Of a stretch of 64,000 nucleotides of DNA, positions 13,651-26,340 are shown piece by piece. Each line of letters begins with the position of its first letter. The stretch's first letter is position 1. A program made the position numbers and the translations under genes. Source of the stretch: Siniperca chuatsi (lineage: Eukaryota; Chordata; Actinopteri; Centrarchiformes; Sinipercidae); NCBI RefSeq assembly GCF_020085105.1, contig NC_058055.1, forward strand, positions 13,345,822-13,409,821, written 5' to 3'. Under the pieces are notes generated by a model. The model was not told where the DNA came from. It worked only from the letters and a program-made list of their open reading frames with translations, and did no database searches.

Positions 13651-16600
13651 AGTCCTGTTAAGGAAGGACACCCCAAAAACTAATGAATACGTCGACTGCT
13701 TGTCATTGATGTCGAAAACGAGCGGTTTATTTTAATTTTAAAAATCTGGCTGCGTGATTATGATATTATTGAAGATATTGGCTAAGCTGTACTACAAGCA
13801 TTAGCCTTACAAATTACTATTTGCTCAAAGTGTAATGTTTTAATTCACCATAACTGACTGTTATCTTTTTCCTTCATCAACATGAGCGTCACAGGTGGCC
13901 TCCGCCCAGGGACTGCAGATGGAAATGAGCTTTTAGCTATATCTGGTGCAATGAATGTATGTTGCATGGTCCCTGTTAAATAAACAATAAAAAAAAAGTT
14001 TTACTTATTTCCAACACTTTAAAAAAATGTGACGTATGTGTTGCCAAAGATGTTTTCTTAAGTTGCAGTGTGTTGAAGTCTCTCTGCAGTCGTACAACTG
14101 GGATTCAAATCATCATATCCAGGGCTGAATAGCTCAAGGCAACTTTGTGTCACTGACCTCCAGCAGAATAGTAGACAACAATGGTGTCACAAGTTTTTTC
14201 TCATGAACGTAGGCTGCTTTTGTAAGGACACACTTCTACACTTCATCACATACAGTGTTTTCTCTTCCATATTCTTTACATGTATCTTATATTTTCCATA
14301 CATTTGTTAAGGACAGTACATTTTTGAGAAAATAAAGCAAAAATTAAAAAAAATTAAAGAAAATGAAAGAGAACTAAGAAATACTGTCTACCCAGTGATA
14401 AAAGCAAAAACAATAAATAAAAATCTTCATTTATTATGTCTACAGGCGATCTAAATATAAGCATCAACTTTCAAAATGGTGAAGAATCATTTTGCTAGAG
14501 AATTACGTAATGCAATGTAAAGCTTGTAGAATTTACATACACATTAAAACACTTTAACTCACCCACTCTGCACCCTTGAGATAAAAGCTCTGCATAGCTG
14601 CTATACAATCCAAAATAATGCAACAGCATTATGCTAATGAGGTAAGGAACATGGTGCACATCACATAATGCGGAGGGATGCACGAGTTTGGAAATTTGGC
14701 TCGTGTTATAGTGAAGGTCTGCAAAAGCGTGGTTTCCCTGCCATTACATCTTCAGGCTGTGGCTTTGCCATCTGTGTGCTCTGGTGCAGTGATCACAAAT
14801 GATGTGGATGCAAGCTATTATTCTGATCAAGTCTCATGCTAGGTTCTACTTTAGTACATTAGTGGCAGCTGGCTGCAGGCCGAGTGTCTTGTCATGAGGC
14901 CTTGAATGTGCAGCATTCCCCCTGAAACCGTGTGTATGTGTGTGTTTTTGTCAGGGCTGGGTTCAATTCACTTTCAGTGGTGTGTTTGCTGATGCATGTG
15001 CCAGATGTCTACAGGGGAGAGGGGAAGAGATTGATGGTGAGCGCTGATGTCGCACGCTCTGATATGAGTCGCCTCATCAACCTCAAATTCATTGCCTGCT
15101 TCTGGCCTCCAACACCATCCGTCACTGATGCCGCCAGTTTCTCAAAGGTTGCAATGCGTATTTTACAGCTAATATTCAAGGGGGTAAATAATTTCAGAGT
15201 AGCAGACAATGAGAGAGTAGGACAACAATAACCACAATGCGCATACATTACTCACACCGAATCCACTTCCCTAGGTGTCCATCGACTCCCACCACAACTC
15301 TTCTCATAGGCCTAATTTATGCAATAGACGTTTGGCATTCAGCGGCTGTTCAGAGCTTATTCTCTCACATCATTTATATTGGCTTATAGATTCAAATATT
15401 ACCTTAAACACCATATTCATCAAGGTGGAGGTGTTAACCCATAATGGATTACTTGTGAAAGGATGCTGTTCATTCACAGTGCTGTACAATGTGGACAGAA
15501 AGACATTATTCTTTGCAGCGCTGGTAAAGGATATAAGTGAGCTGAGGCAGCACAAAAATTTTGTCTGAATCACTTTTTCTTTTCCTGTAAGCCACAAATG
15601 TCTTTGTATTTTATTGATTTATTTAGTTTTCTGTTCGGTTTTTGTTCTGTTTTTATATCAGTGTAGAGTGTTTATGCAGCTTCCTTAAAAATATACTGCA
15701 TTCTGTTTACATTTGGTCCAGTTTTAACTGTCAACCTGCATGTTTTTTCCAGCATGCATTAGCACACATTAATACTTTACAAGCAGCACTGTACAAAGAG
15801 ACCAAACATGTTGCATATTGCCTGCTGTGTCCTCTTTGGAAAGTAATACTGCATTGTCGAAACATACATAATCGAGACACTGACATATTGTTGGTGTCAA
15901 AGCTCCTTGTAGTTATTACAGTCCCTGTCCACATCACATATTCTGTTTCCCCACTTTAATATTCAGATATGTTTCTAATGCCACCTTGATTAATTACCAT
16001 ATTAAAGACAAGCATTTCAGTATCAATGTTATTAATGGCAAAATACTTTCAAAGATAAATGTTTTGTCATTTTAATATGGTGATATTACATCTTCAGTAT
16101 GTCAGTGAATAGACCAGACATACATGTGATTTAATACTCATTTTCAACGTAAAAAGCCAGCTTAGGTTGCAATATTATCACCCATCAGTGAGAAAGAAAG
16201 CTGTAGGCTTTTGAGTACTACTAATGAGATACTGATTTTTAAAAAATCTTGATGCTGTCACCCTGTTCTACCACATCACTTTCCAGATGTAAACGCAGCT
16301 GCTTAACTATAAAAACCCACAATAACAGTGCAACATAATAGCAGCGAACACGTCTCACCGAGTAGAGCAGATGTTTTCGTGTAACACTGTGTTGCACCTT
16401 CTGACATGAACAAATATTTGACTCACAGAGAGCAACCTGAGAGTGAGAGAGAGTGATTTAGCTCTGGTGTTGAAAATGGCCTTTTCTACAAAACTGGGCC
16501 AAAAACTGACAACTTCTATTTCACGTATCTGTACCTGAATGCTGAGAAATAGGTTTGGTGGATGGATGTAAAAGATAATCCTAATAATCTGTGTAATCAC

Positions 16601-17384
16601 AAACAAATTAATTTAGGCTTTATACCATGAAACTCATTTTCTTGTCTCCTTTGACACAAAGACACGACATGCACATCAGAAATTGTGTAGGTTAGCGTAG
16701 CTTGCAACAAATTATAAGTTTTGAAAAGCATCTATGAAAAAAACAAACAAACCTACATGAAACTGTAGATTATAGTGTGGGTGCCATGGTCCTGCACACA
16801 TCTTCAAGTCCCAGCTATGCATTGTGTTGTAAGAACCTTATGGTGCAATTACTTGTTCTTCCCTCCCCTGACAAAGTGGCGTGGGCGGAAAAGCTTCTGT
16901 TAATCATGAGCTCTATTTTATCACTTCCAGGTAGAGACCCTTTTCTGTGCGAGGGAGCTGCATTAGCACACTTGCCGAAGGATCCCAAGCCTGCATTACC
17001 ATAATTGTGGCCAAAATGTCAGCAAAAAAACAAAACAAAACAGGGAATTCATCATTCCCTATCTCCCCCTTTTTTTAAGCGTGTCAATTTTTAAGCTCCT
17101 CCTGACGACCCTGCAGCCCTCGTCAGTCCAATACCAACAGTGAGAAAGAGAAAGTTAATTCAATGGAACAAAGGGCCATTCACATATAGTCATCGCCTCT
17201 TGTATTAGCCGTTTTTCCAGGGAACCATCAGTGACAGCATGCCCCAACCTCCTCCAAACCTCCTCCATTTGTCTGTAAGGTACATTTAAGTAAGAGAGGG
17301 GAAGTATGTTTGTCTCTGTGCATGTGTGTGTGTAAGAGAGAAAGAGAGATAAAACAGAGGGAGAAATGGAACTATTACTGTGAG

Positions 17385-17409
17385 GTGTGTGTGTGTGTGT
17401 GTGTGTGTA
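17385..17409 (+). repeat. (GT)n microsatellite
   Basis: Uninterrupted GT dinucleotides, about 12 units. Confidence 0.9.
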
Positions 17410-18864
17410 TTCCATTAAATGCAAGCACGGTGTACCAGTGTTAATCTATGTGAGTGGCCAAGCAGGCGGCAGAGTGTGAGTCAGTGCGGGGGTGCGGACA
17501 TGGAGTGAGGGTAAGGGGCCAACTAATGCTGAGTGGCAGTTGATAATGCCAGACTGTTATATCAGCATCTGCCCTCCGGCTCCATGCTTACCTCTCCGAG
17601 CCTGCTGCTGCCATCAAGCATTTCAACAAAGACACACAAACACACACACACGACGACATGACTGCCTTGCAAACACTCCGCATTCTGCAGCAAACAGTCC
17701 CTTGCTCAAAATCTAATCAAACAGAGGTTATGTGGTGCCTCAAGCCATCGTAACAAATTACAACTTCATTTGATGTGTGCATATCTCTGTCTGCTAACAC
17801 AAAACACATATTTACGCACACAGACCAAGTCCAACCCTACCTCACAACAGAAACAAAGCGCCATTTTAGTTTCCAGGCAGAGAGCGAGCATGTTTCTTTG
17901 CTAGAGTCTTCCACTCCTTCACAAACACTGGACTGTATCATTGCTACAGCGTCACTGTATTCTGATCAGATAAGAAGTATCAAAAATCTAACATTAACAT
18001 CAGTAGAGCGTGACATTTTGAATCAGGCCGCACAGTAATCGCTTAATAAAGCTGGCCTCATGTGACTCTGGCGTCTGCAGCTAACATCCAATTAACCTTA
18101 GAACATCACTGATGATATAGAATCCCTGTCTGTGGTTAACTGAACGTACAGTACAAGCATTAACACGTTGCACACACATAGAAAGAAAACACATCCCTAA
18201 AAGTGTGCACACACACACACCTGGAAATAATAGCCTTGATGCAGTGAGAAACTATGAGGACTGACAGCTGAATTTAGTGGCACACAAGGCCGGAGCGGAA
18301 GCTTGGCACTGACAAATGAAGTGCATGGAAATGAGCTTGGCTTTAACATTGTGAATCAACTTGTTCCTACATTATCTAGCACATGAATGACAGTGCAGTG
18401 TCTTCCTTTAACTTCAGCACAACAAGAAAACTGAATATAAGACATACCTGTATATTTATTTGCCCTTGAACCGTAATGTACAAAATGCTCCATTATAGCA
18501 GACCTTAGGAATGACAGAGGAAGTGGAAGTTGTTTATATTTTGATCATAAATAGAGCAGAAAGAAAGGCGAAAAAAGGAACAGAGGTGAATTCACATGAG
18601 TGGGTCATGTCATCAAAGCATCCCTCTGCAACCCAGAGTTGTTTACTTCAGCAGGACTAGTGAGGTTTAAAACCTTGGGCCGACTTATGTCAATTCTGCA
18701 CTGCTGCTTTTCAGCAAAGCCACTGATTTTTTTCTCTTCGCCTTGGTATTGATAATGATCAGAATTAGAGTCAGAAAGCGTTAAACTAATCATTAAGAAA
18801 AGCTTTTTTTGCTATCAGTACAGTATAATATGTAGTATGCGAGTACATGCATTGGTTTGTGGGC

Positions 18865-19680
18865 AACACTTAATGTTAAGGCTCCAAATCACGTGCTTAA
18901 GTAATGCGTAACTAATGCATGAGTCATGATGATTTAATGCATCATGAATTCCTGTCACTTTTAAGAATGATCGAGTCACTATGAGTTTATCTGATTAAAT
19001 AACGCTTAATTTATCATCAATCAATGAATGTTAACTCACTGTTACTTCATACATAAGCCACCAAATTAGCTGGAATCCAGTTACATAGAAAAGGGTATTT
19101 CACTACCAATTCTCATAGAAATATGAAGCCATTTAATCAAACTGGTAAGTAAACTTCTACATGTTGCTGCATGACCCCGGCGGTCAATACCTCTAATAAT
19201 GTTGACAAGTCACAATCAGATTCCTGGCACAACATCAATACCCACTTTGTCTTTCTTACGTCATTACAATGTAAATGTACGTGCCACCCCTTAACAAAGA
19301 CCATTGTATCATGCAGCAACATGTAGATGTTTGCATCTGACCACCATAAAACAGCCTCATAATTTTATGAGAAAAGGCAGTAATCTGTTTTTAGAGAGGC
19401 TGATGGCATGGGCAAATGCATGGGTCTAAAATAGCCTCCTCTATGTACATAAGAGGATTCTAGCTAATTCTGTGGCATATCAATTAATGTATGAAGAAAC
19501 TGAGTTAATATTCATTGATTACTGATCCATTAATCATTAACTAGTCACTTTAGCTCACAGTGACTTGATCATTTCTGAATGGTGAGCAATGGAAATTCAT
19601 GATACATCCTGCATTTATTCATGTGTTAAATCATTGTGCACTACGTAAGCATAGTTTTGCACCCTTATTATAAAGTGTTA
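18865..19680. mobile_element. Fold-back element with long inverted arms
   Basis: The left arm (about 18865-19060) and the reverse complement of the right arm (about 19490-19680) share ordered blocks: AACACTT..., TAAGG, ATCATGAATTnCnnT, AATGATCnAGTCACTnTGAG, ATCAATGAATnTTAACTCA and CTTCATACATAA. The middle of about 430 bases is unrelated and non-coding. This is typical of a non-autonomous DNA transposon with long, diverged inverted repeats. Left and right termini read AACACTTAATG and TATAAAGTGTTA. Confidence 0.65.
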
Positions 19681-20293
19681 CTGATTTGAGAACAAAAGGT
19701 TTTTCACATGTGTCTCTGTGATGTGGAAAAGAATGGTGATGAGAGGCCATCTTAAGAGATCAATTGTGCTGCTGACAGATGGAGAGCAGCAAGAAATTAT
19801 GTGAGACAGCAGGTGAAAAATTGTGCAATCCCTGGAAATTGAGCAGCAAAGCGCGGCTGCTCCTGTGGCCCCAGTGAGCCGTGCAGCCACAGAGGATCAG
19901 GGCCACCTCAGACAAAAGCCTAACAACCAGGCTGCAAGAGTGCATGCCACTTTTCTGTCTGAAGCTGCAAATGCAAGTCATTGATTCTTTGGAGCAAGTC
20001 ACTAAATGACCCTAATTGATAACCTGTGAAGAGGTCACTCTATTTTCTTCCCTCAGCTCCTGAATCTGAAACAAGCCAGAGCAGAGGAAGGAAGGAACAA
20101 GGGAGGAAGAAGCAACACACTAACCTTTAATATGTGAGAAGGAAAATGGCTGCGTACCAGCTCTATCTCTACAATTTTCCCTTTTCATTGAGGAAAAGTA
20201 CTATTTCATTCATGCCATTTCCGTTCATTCATCAGCTGGGGCCAGCCTAGACTCACAGTGCCATCTCCATACCAACATTCTTATCAATGGAAG
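19681..20293. other. 5' flank of vgf, distal part
   Basis: No gene seen. GC content rises towards the promoter at 20.29 kb. Nothing specific recognised before the CRE. Confidence 0.4.
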
Positions 20294-20390
20294 TGACGTC
20301 AGCACTGCCTGCAGCTGGGGGGTGGGGTGGGGGGGGGGTGTCACGTGGTTCAGTGAGGGTATATACAATAAAGGTGCGCTGACCGTGGGG
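20294..20390 (+). promoter_or_regulatory. vgf: vgf core promoter: CRE, G-rich tract, E-box, TATA
   Basis: A perfect palindromic cAMP response element TGACGTCA lies at 20294-20301. It is followed by a run of guanines broken by single T (about 20315-20339), an E-box CACGTG at 20342-20347, and a TATA element TATATACA at 20360-20367. The expected start of transcription is therefore about 20390, putting the CRE roughly 90 bases upstream. Mammalian VGF promoters likewise carry a CRE close to a TATA box, through which neurotrophin and activity signals act; that part is established for mammals, and its use here is inferred. Confidence 0.75.
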
Positions 20391-20624
20391 CTGAAAACAT
20401 TCACTCAATTGTACATTAGCACCAGTGCTGCTGCCATACAAACACACCACGCAACTAAATAAAGAACGGCCAGTTTTTTTTTCTTTCTTGATGTTGGTCA
20501 CCGGCTGAAGAGAGAAGGGGGGAAAAGCAGAAATTCTCTCAGGTGATCCACTATTCATGAAATAATCTTGGCTTTACCCGCGTTGTGAGTTTCACCACTT
20601 CCCCACCCCCCAGTGGGACTCCAG
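20390..20624 (+). other. vgf: vgf non-coding first exon (predicted)
   Basis: Begins about 25 bases after the TATA box and ends at a strong splice donor, CCAG|GTAAGT, at 20624. It carries no open frame that continues into the coding exon. It would splice to the acceptor TTCTTCTTCAG ending at 22707. Mammalian VGF also has its 5' leader on separate exons and its whole reading frame on one exon. The exact start is approximate. Confidence 0.6.
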
Positions 20625-22707
20625 GTAAGTGGAACGAAATCTCATTCCGTATCATTCACAAGCCATACTAATCAGATAGAGAGCTCACGACATTTTCTTA
20701 CTGCTATTTATTAAATTCCGACTTTTATTAGTGAAAGAGAGGAGTGAGGAGTGTGGAAGACTGTCTTTTAAAATCTCAACTTTATCAGAAGAATTAATCT
20801 GTTTGCTGCAACTGGGCAACTGTCTGTCTAATTGTAAAGTAGATGAGCACTGCAACTGTTTCTATATATATGATCTTTTTTCAAATAAAACTGAATACAT
20901 TTTGTAACTTTAGGTAATCGAGCAATATTTTTACAACTATTTTCCATTTTTTTTACTTTAATATATTTTTTTTAATAAATTGAGAAATGAACATATTTAT
21001 GAACAAACCAAGTTTTAAAAAAATGCATTCTTGATATGTATAATAATACTCAATAATTGTAACCGCAAAAAACAATGGAATCTGCTATATGAATCTGTTG
21101 TATATATTTTTGGGGGGTGATTAAAGAATTAAGCCATTACATTGCGTAGACAATTAGGTCTACGAAATATTTCGGTGTGCAGCTGCTGCTCAAGAGCTCC
21201 TGTAAAAATTCGGTTAATATTTTTCAAACGTGAATATAACAAAATTCGTGTCATTTTTTATGATTTAAAAGCCACGGCAAGATCTGAACAATAAAATTAT
21301 TATGACATTTTAATTAAATTAGAGTCTATACCACATCTACTGCAGGCCAGTTATCTTATGAAGTGGATTTGTTTCGTTTTCCACCTTGGTGATCCAGTTT
21401 ATAAAAATGGAAATAGTTAAAATTTGGGCTGCACGCGGTACTGTGATGCCCAAATGTGTGCGTGTCTGCATTCCATCACTGCTGCTGAGGAGAAACATGC
21501 TCACACCACACAAGGACAAAGCCGCGTTTCTAACTGACTGCTCCCCCCGTTCCTCGTGCAAAAAGGCTTTATCCCTTAAAATTTTACATCCAGCTCATTT
21601 ACAATTTGGATGGACCACTCAGGGACCGTAGGGTTAAATAACCCAACCGTAGCCACCAGCTTTACGCATGACTTCCCCGTGCGTGCCGTCTCTTGTCCTG
21701 GTCACATCGCTTTGACGCATGGAATACCAAAATCACAGCTAATACAAATACAGAGCTCGGATCAATTTTTATTCTCTGTATTTTTTTAATTAAAGAAATA
21801 CACGTTTTGCGCTTAAAATGGCAAGTGCGTGCGTTCTGGTTGGGTTGGCTTGGAGGAAGAGGTGAGAGATTTTTTTGAATACTAGAAATTCAGACTGAAA
21901 ATTCAATAAGCTAACGTGGATTTCTTCACTGTTGGAACAGTTCACTCGGGTATATCTCATGAGAAGACAACAAATAATCAGAGCATGCATCGCGCGGTGG
22001 AAAGATGATGGCTGAGTTAACGCACGACTACAGACAAAAATGGTTCGTGTTTAGGTTCGAAGCGCAATTTCTGTATGCAAATTATTACCTTCCCCTTGAA
22101 AGACATGGGCAGTTAAATATCGAATGAATCATGACTGGTTTATACGGTCACATCAGACCTTCATCTCTATGTTTCCAGATACACGGAGGTTACAATGGCA
22201 AAATTTGACCTAATAAGAAACATTATAAACTAGAATTAGATTTTCCATTAAAAACATTCATAATAATAAAAAAGAAAACAGTCCGATATGAGGAAGAGAA
22301 GCCTGCAACTTTCTTTGTTGGATTTGGCATGGCTCATTAGACAGTGTTTGGCTGCATGCTTTGTTCTCAAACGATTGTTCATTTCACTGTTAACTGCTTT
22401 TGTATGGTGGCCTCATGGTGGAAAGATATCTTGTTTGTAAAATACTAATCTAAATAATATTTTACCTTTCTGTGTGCTCTAATCCTAAAGTCAATGAAGT
22501 ATTTCTTATCAGTCATTCACTGTATATTTTAGACTGGCCTTTTCACCAAACAGCTGTATATTATTTAAATGCTCCAGAAGTGCTCATATTGCCATTGAAA
22601 TTCCACATATTCATGATTCTAGACAAAAAACTACAACAAGTGATATGTGAATCATTTCTCATGTGTCTTTTGTCCTTCTCCCTCTGCCTTCTTCCTTTCT
22701 TCTTCAG
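20625..22707 (+). other. vgf: vgf intron 1 (predicted)
   Basis: About 2.1 kb of AT-rich DNA between donor 20625 and acceptor 22707. No repeat element or internal exon was recognised. Confidence 0.55.
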
Positions 22708-22736
22708 GTGCTTAACCTCCCTCCTGCCAGTTCTGC

Positions 22737-24758
22737 ATGGTCATGACCTGTCATCACGCCCCTTCCACAGCCCACCTCATCCTATTGGTCCTGCTCATTG
22801 TCACTCCACAGCTGGCTGGCACCGCCCCTGCGTGGGGTGAGGGAAGGGAGGGAGGGGTGGAGGGGCGCACCCGGACAGACCTGAAAGAGGACAACCTCGC
22901 CCCCTTTCTCTCGCCCCCACCCCAGCGTCTCTCCAGTCCTGACAACGAGTCGCTGGGCCGTGGCCCGGGTCAAGATAACCAATCAGATAAAGTGACCAAC
23001 CCTGCGCAGGTGCTCGCAGTTCTTTTGGAGGCCCTGGACCACCCAGGGGACAGTGAAATCCAGGCGAGTAGAAACAGAGACTGGGAAGAGGATCAGAGTC
23101 AGGAGCTGCCCTCCATTGAAGGCTTGGAGGGTGGTGGGATAAGGAGAACAAGAGAGAGAGAGGGAGAGAGGGGGGTGGAAAAGGAGGGGCGAGGGGCAGA
23201 TAAGGCTATTGAACAGCTAATTGTAGACCATTTGACAGCTGCTCAGGGTGATGACTTAGAGGAAAGGGATGAGGAGGATAAAAGCACAAGGTCAAAGGAG
23301 GATCAAGGTTGGTCCATAGAAGATGTGGGACCTGAAAGTCTAAGTGAGGAGGAAAGGAAAGAAGAAGATGAGGGGCAGGAGAAGGGAAATTACTTAGGAA
23401 GCTTCTTAAACAAGGCCAGACTGAGTTCCACCTCACTGGGAGATGATCCCTCTCTGCAGCGCAAAATAAGAGGCTACTTCCAAAACATTGACTTGGGTCT
23501 CCAAGATAATGAGATCCTGCCTCCTCTGAAGGGCTACAAGGCGTACAACACTCAGCTAGCACGAGCTGGAAAGAAGCTGCACTGGCAGGAGAACCGGTCG
23601 GGCAACCGCCCCATCAAGGGGGGCAACTTCATGGATGACTTTGAGGATGAAGGAGAGGAGCTGGAGGAGGAGGTTGAAGAAGAAGAGGAGAGCCTCTCCC
23701 ACATAGAAGAGGAGGCGAGAGCACGTGCAGAGAAACAGGAGGTGCTCCGGCAGCAGGAGGAGGCGGAGCGAGCGAGAGAGGAGGAGCAGAGGCTGGCAGA
23801 CATTGCCTCTGACATGCTGCTGCAGTACATGGGGAGGAAGCAGCAGTCCTACATGAAGCCCCGGCAGAAAAGCAGCATGGGGGCTGCTGGCAACACCGCT
23901 GAGGACAAGCGCTCAGAAGAGGTTCTCCCCGATGAAGACGACCTGGACCAGCAGATGATTGACAGGCTGATTGAGATCAGCAGCAAGCTGCACCTGCCTG
24001 CTGATGATGTGATTGAGATTATTAGTGACGTGGAGGAGAAAAAGAAGAAAAGGAAAGAGTTGCAACAGAAGCCAACCAACAGCAATCCTGTTGCCCCACG
24101 CTTCAGGCCTCTGGTACCTCCCCCTCTGGCTGCTCCGCCTATCTACCACTACACAGCCTCAAAAAACCCCAAGAAAGCCCCTTATAAGTACAACAAGTCC
24201 AACAAGAAATGGCACAAGGACAAAGTCAAGTCATACAAGCAGGACTATTGGTATAAGCCTCAGAAGCAGCTTGACTACTGGTATAAACCCCAGAAACAGT
24301 TTTTAGCCTTCCCCTCCTATCCATACTACCAGAAGCCATATCGAGCATACTACCCTGTTTATTTCCCATATCCCAAACCACAATATTATGGCAAGCTCTC
24401 CCCCTCCAGAGACCAGCCGTTCGGCCCCCAGGAACTTGACCTTCAGGCCCCAAGGCGCAGGCACAGGGCTGGGGGTAAGAATCGTGGACAGGGCTGGAGG
24501 CAGCAGCCGGCGCCACGCCTGCCTCTCACCCCTTATATCTCTAACTATATCCTTCCTCACCCACGGACCTACCAACCCCTACCTCCGCCCAAACCAATTA
24601 CCACGCCCAGGAGAGGCAGGCGACCCCCATACTACTATCCACAAGTCACACCGGGCGATGACTATGAGGAAGATGGGCTGGTGCCTCAGCTGGACAGTGA
24701 GGAGGAATTGGAAAACTTTATTGAGAGGATCTACACGAAGCGCAGAATGTACTGAGAG
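22737..24758 (+). CDS. vgf: Neurosecretory protein VGF precursor
   Basis: A single coding exon encodes 672 residues; human VGF has 615. VGF is a granin-like precursor sorted to dense-core vesicles and cut by prohormone convertases into neuropeptides that act on energy balance and synaptic activity. A signal peptide covers residues 1 to about 28 (hydrophobic HLILLVLLIVTPQLAG). Recognisable family blocks in order are QVLAVLLEALD (about 91-101; human LAAVLLQALD), LADIASDMLLQYM (about 353-365), the convertase site EDKRSEE (about 389), the helix IDRLIEISSKLHLPADDV (about 408) running into EEKKKKRKE, and the C-terminal EELENFIERIY (about 656-666). The middle is Glu/Arg-rich and of low complexity. 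Residues about 501-555 form a tyrosine-rich segment with two copies of DYWYKPQKQ, which I do not recall from mammals. The start ATG at 22737 lies 29 bases after the splice acceptor. The stop codon TGA begins at 24753 to 24755. Identity is firm. Confidence 0.93.
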
Positions 24759-25113
24759 ACTCTTTGGACATTTGTCAGATCAGAGGGACTGACAGAGGTA
24801 TGATAGATATACAGTAGCTGGAGAAAAGCTAAACGAGAGGTGAAAAAAAAAGACTCAGAGGAGATGTGTGTTTTGAGCCTGATGGAAATTTAAGAGTCAA
24901 GAAGTAAAAAGTTAGATTTATGTTGTTTAAATCACTGTATTTTTGTTAATTTTCTCGGTCAGGGAGAGGATGAAGGGGTCCCAGTTTAAGCTCCCTGTAA
25001 CCATGTTCAGCCTCTTGCTCAGTTTACATTTGAAACAGAACATACCATGGTGTATGTCTGCCTCCATTCAGGTCAATCTCTGATGCTCTTGCATTATTCA
25101 GAGTTTTCTAGAG

Positions 25114-25114
<1 letters not shown>

Positions 25115-25147
<33 letters not shown>
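25115..25147 (+). repeat. (CA)n microsatellite in vgf 3' region
   Basis: About 16 CA units without interruption. Confidence 0.92.
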
Positions 25148-25152
<5 letters not shown>

Positions 25153-26245
25153 GCACGCACGTACATCAACACACCTACATAAAATCACATTTTTGACACA
25201 TTCACAAGCAGATGTGCCCATTGTAAGAGAACCATGTTTACAACATCACTTTGTATCTTTTGTTTTATATTCTGTATGTCATTACAAAACTAAAGTAGTT
25301 CAATAACTTCTTACACAAATATAAAAAACTGAACACTGCTATTGTCAAATGTTGACAGCATATTTTTGTTGTATTTGATGTGTGTAGTTGCCGTTCTTCT
25401 TCTCGATTGGATCAACTTTAAACAGCTGCAATTTGCAAAGGTGCCAAATACACACATTTCAGTTTTTCAAACTCAAGATTCAGATTTTTGCCTTACAAGC
25501 ACCATGGTTCTATAAAGGGAACTATCATATTGCATAATATTATCATCACAACCAGGTCCCAATGTAGAAGCCCTATGGACTCCAAAAGCACAAACTTAAA
25601 CACTAAACACTTCCAACCTGGTGGACGAAGGGTTTTGGGATTGGGATTTTGGGATCCAGAAGTTATTGTGTCAACATATTTATGGCAGATCCACCTTAAT
25701 CACCATCACCGCCACCATACAGTACTCTTGACCTTGTAGGAGTCCTTCATATTTTCTCTCATTGTTCATCTCCAATTCACATCTTCACTCACCTATTTTT
25801 GTGTTTTTTCACACATGCTTTTTTTTCACATCACATCCATTTATTCTACTTTTCCTTTCTTTCCAAAAAATACTTGAAATCACACTATCTGTTCTGCAGC
25901 CTTTTTAAACAGATTGCCACCAAGAGGCTGCAAACATTTTGTTCATTTTCAGAGGAAATTCATTGAAAAGTTTCAGGCCGGGGAGTCAGGGATTGTGCTT
26001 AAACCGTTAAATGCACGTCTTTCTACTTGCATCCTAAAAAATGAAAAAAAAAAGAACAAAAAAAGAGAAAAAATAAAACAGTATGGGGAATTCAAGATGG
26101 TTGTTTTCTCTGAATAAACTGTGAATATAAAAAAAAGAAATCTCAAAGGAAGAGGGCCACTGTGTCCACAGTGAAGCCATCTGTCTTGTAAAAGGAGAGT
26201 GTTGTTGTTGATGTCACCTTTAGCATTGTAAGATGTACAGTGTGA

Positions 26246-26251
26246 AATAAA
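26246..26251 (+). terminator. vgf: Candidate poly(A) signal of vgf
   Basis: AATAAA in the context GTGTGAAATAAATATGCC; alternatives are at 26113 and 26312. Choice between them needs transcript data. Confidence 0.4.
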
Positions 26252-26340
26252 TATGCCCGTGCAATGTGTAAATAACAGCATGATGATTACTAGTTTTGCT
26301 ATATGATAAAAAATAAAAGCAATTATTTTATTAAAGTTCA

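Larger units (their letters stand above)
9395..18864. other. Long intergenic stretch without supported genes
   Basis: About 9.5 kb with no convincing exon on either strand. Contents that can be named are a 30-base tandem duplication (11697-11758), an (ATT)n tract (11847-11871), CA repeats near 12831 and 17385, and a region at 13480-13650 where AACACAAGCAAAT-like units recur irregularly. Conserved non-coding elements may exist but cannot be judged from one sequence. Confidence 0.5.
24756..26340 (+). other. vgf: vgf 3' untranslated region
   Basis: AT-rich, non-coding, with a (CA)n tract at 25115-25147. Candidate polyadenylation signals AATAAA occur at 26113, 26246 and 26312 on the plus strand. 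The last two would give a 3' leader of about 1.5 kb, which is plausible for a neuronal message. Confidence 0.5.

Noticed and set aside
22801-23562. Long minus-strand frames opposite vgf
   Set aside because: Mirror frames produced by the GC- and Glu-rich coding strand; the plus-strand VGF product is unambiguous.
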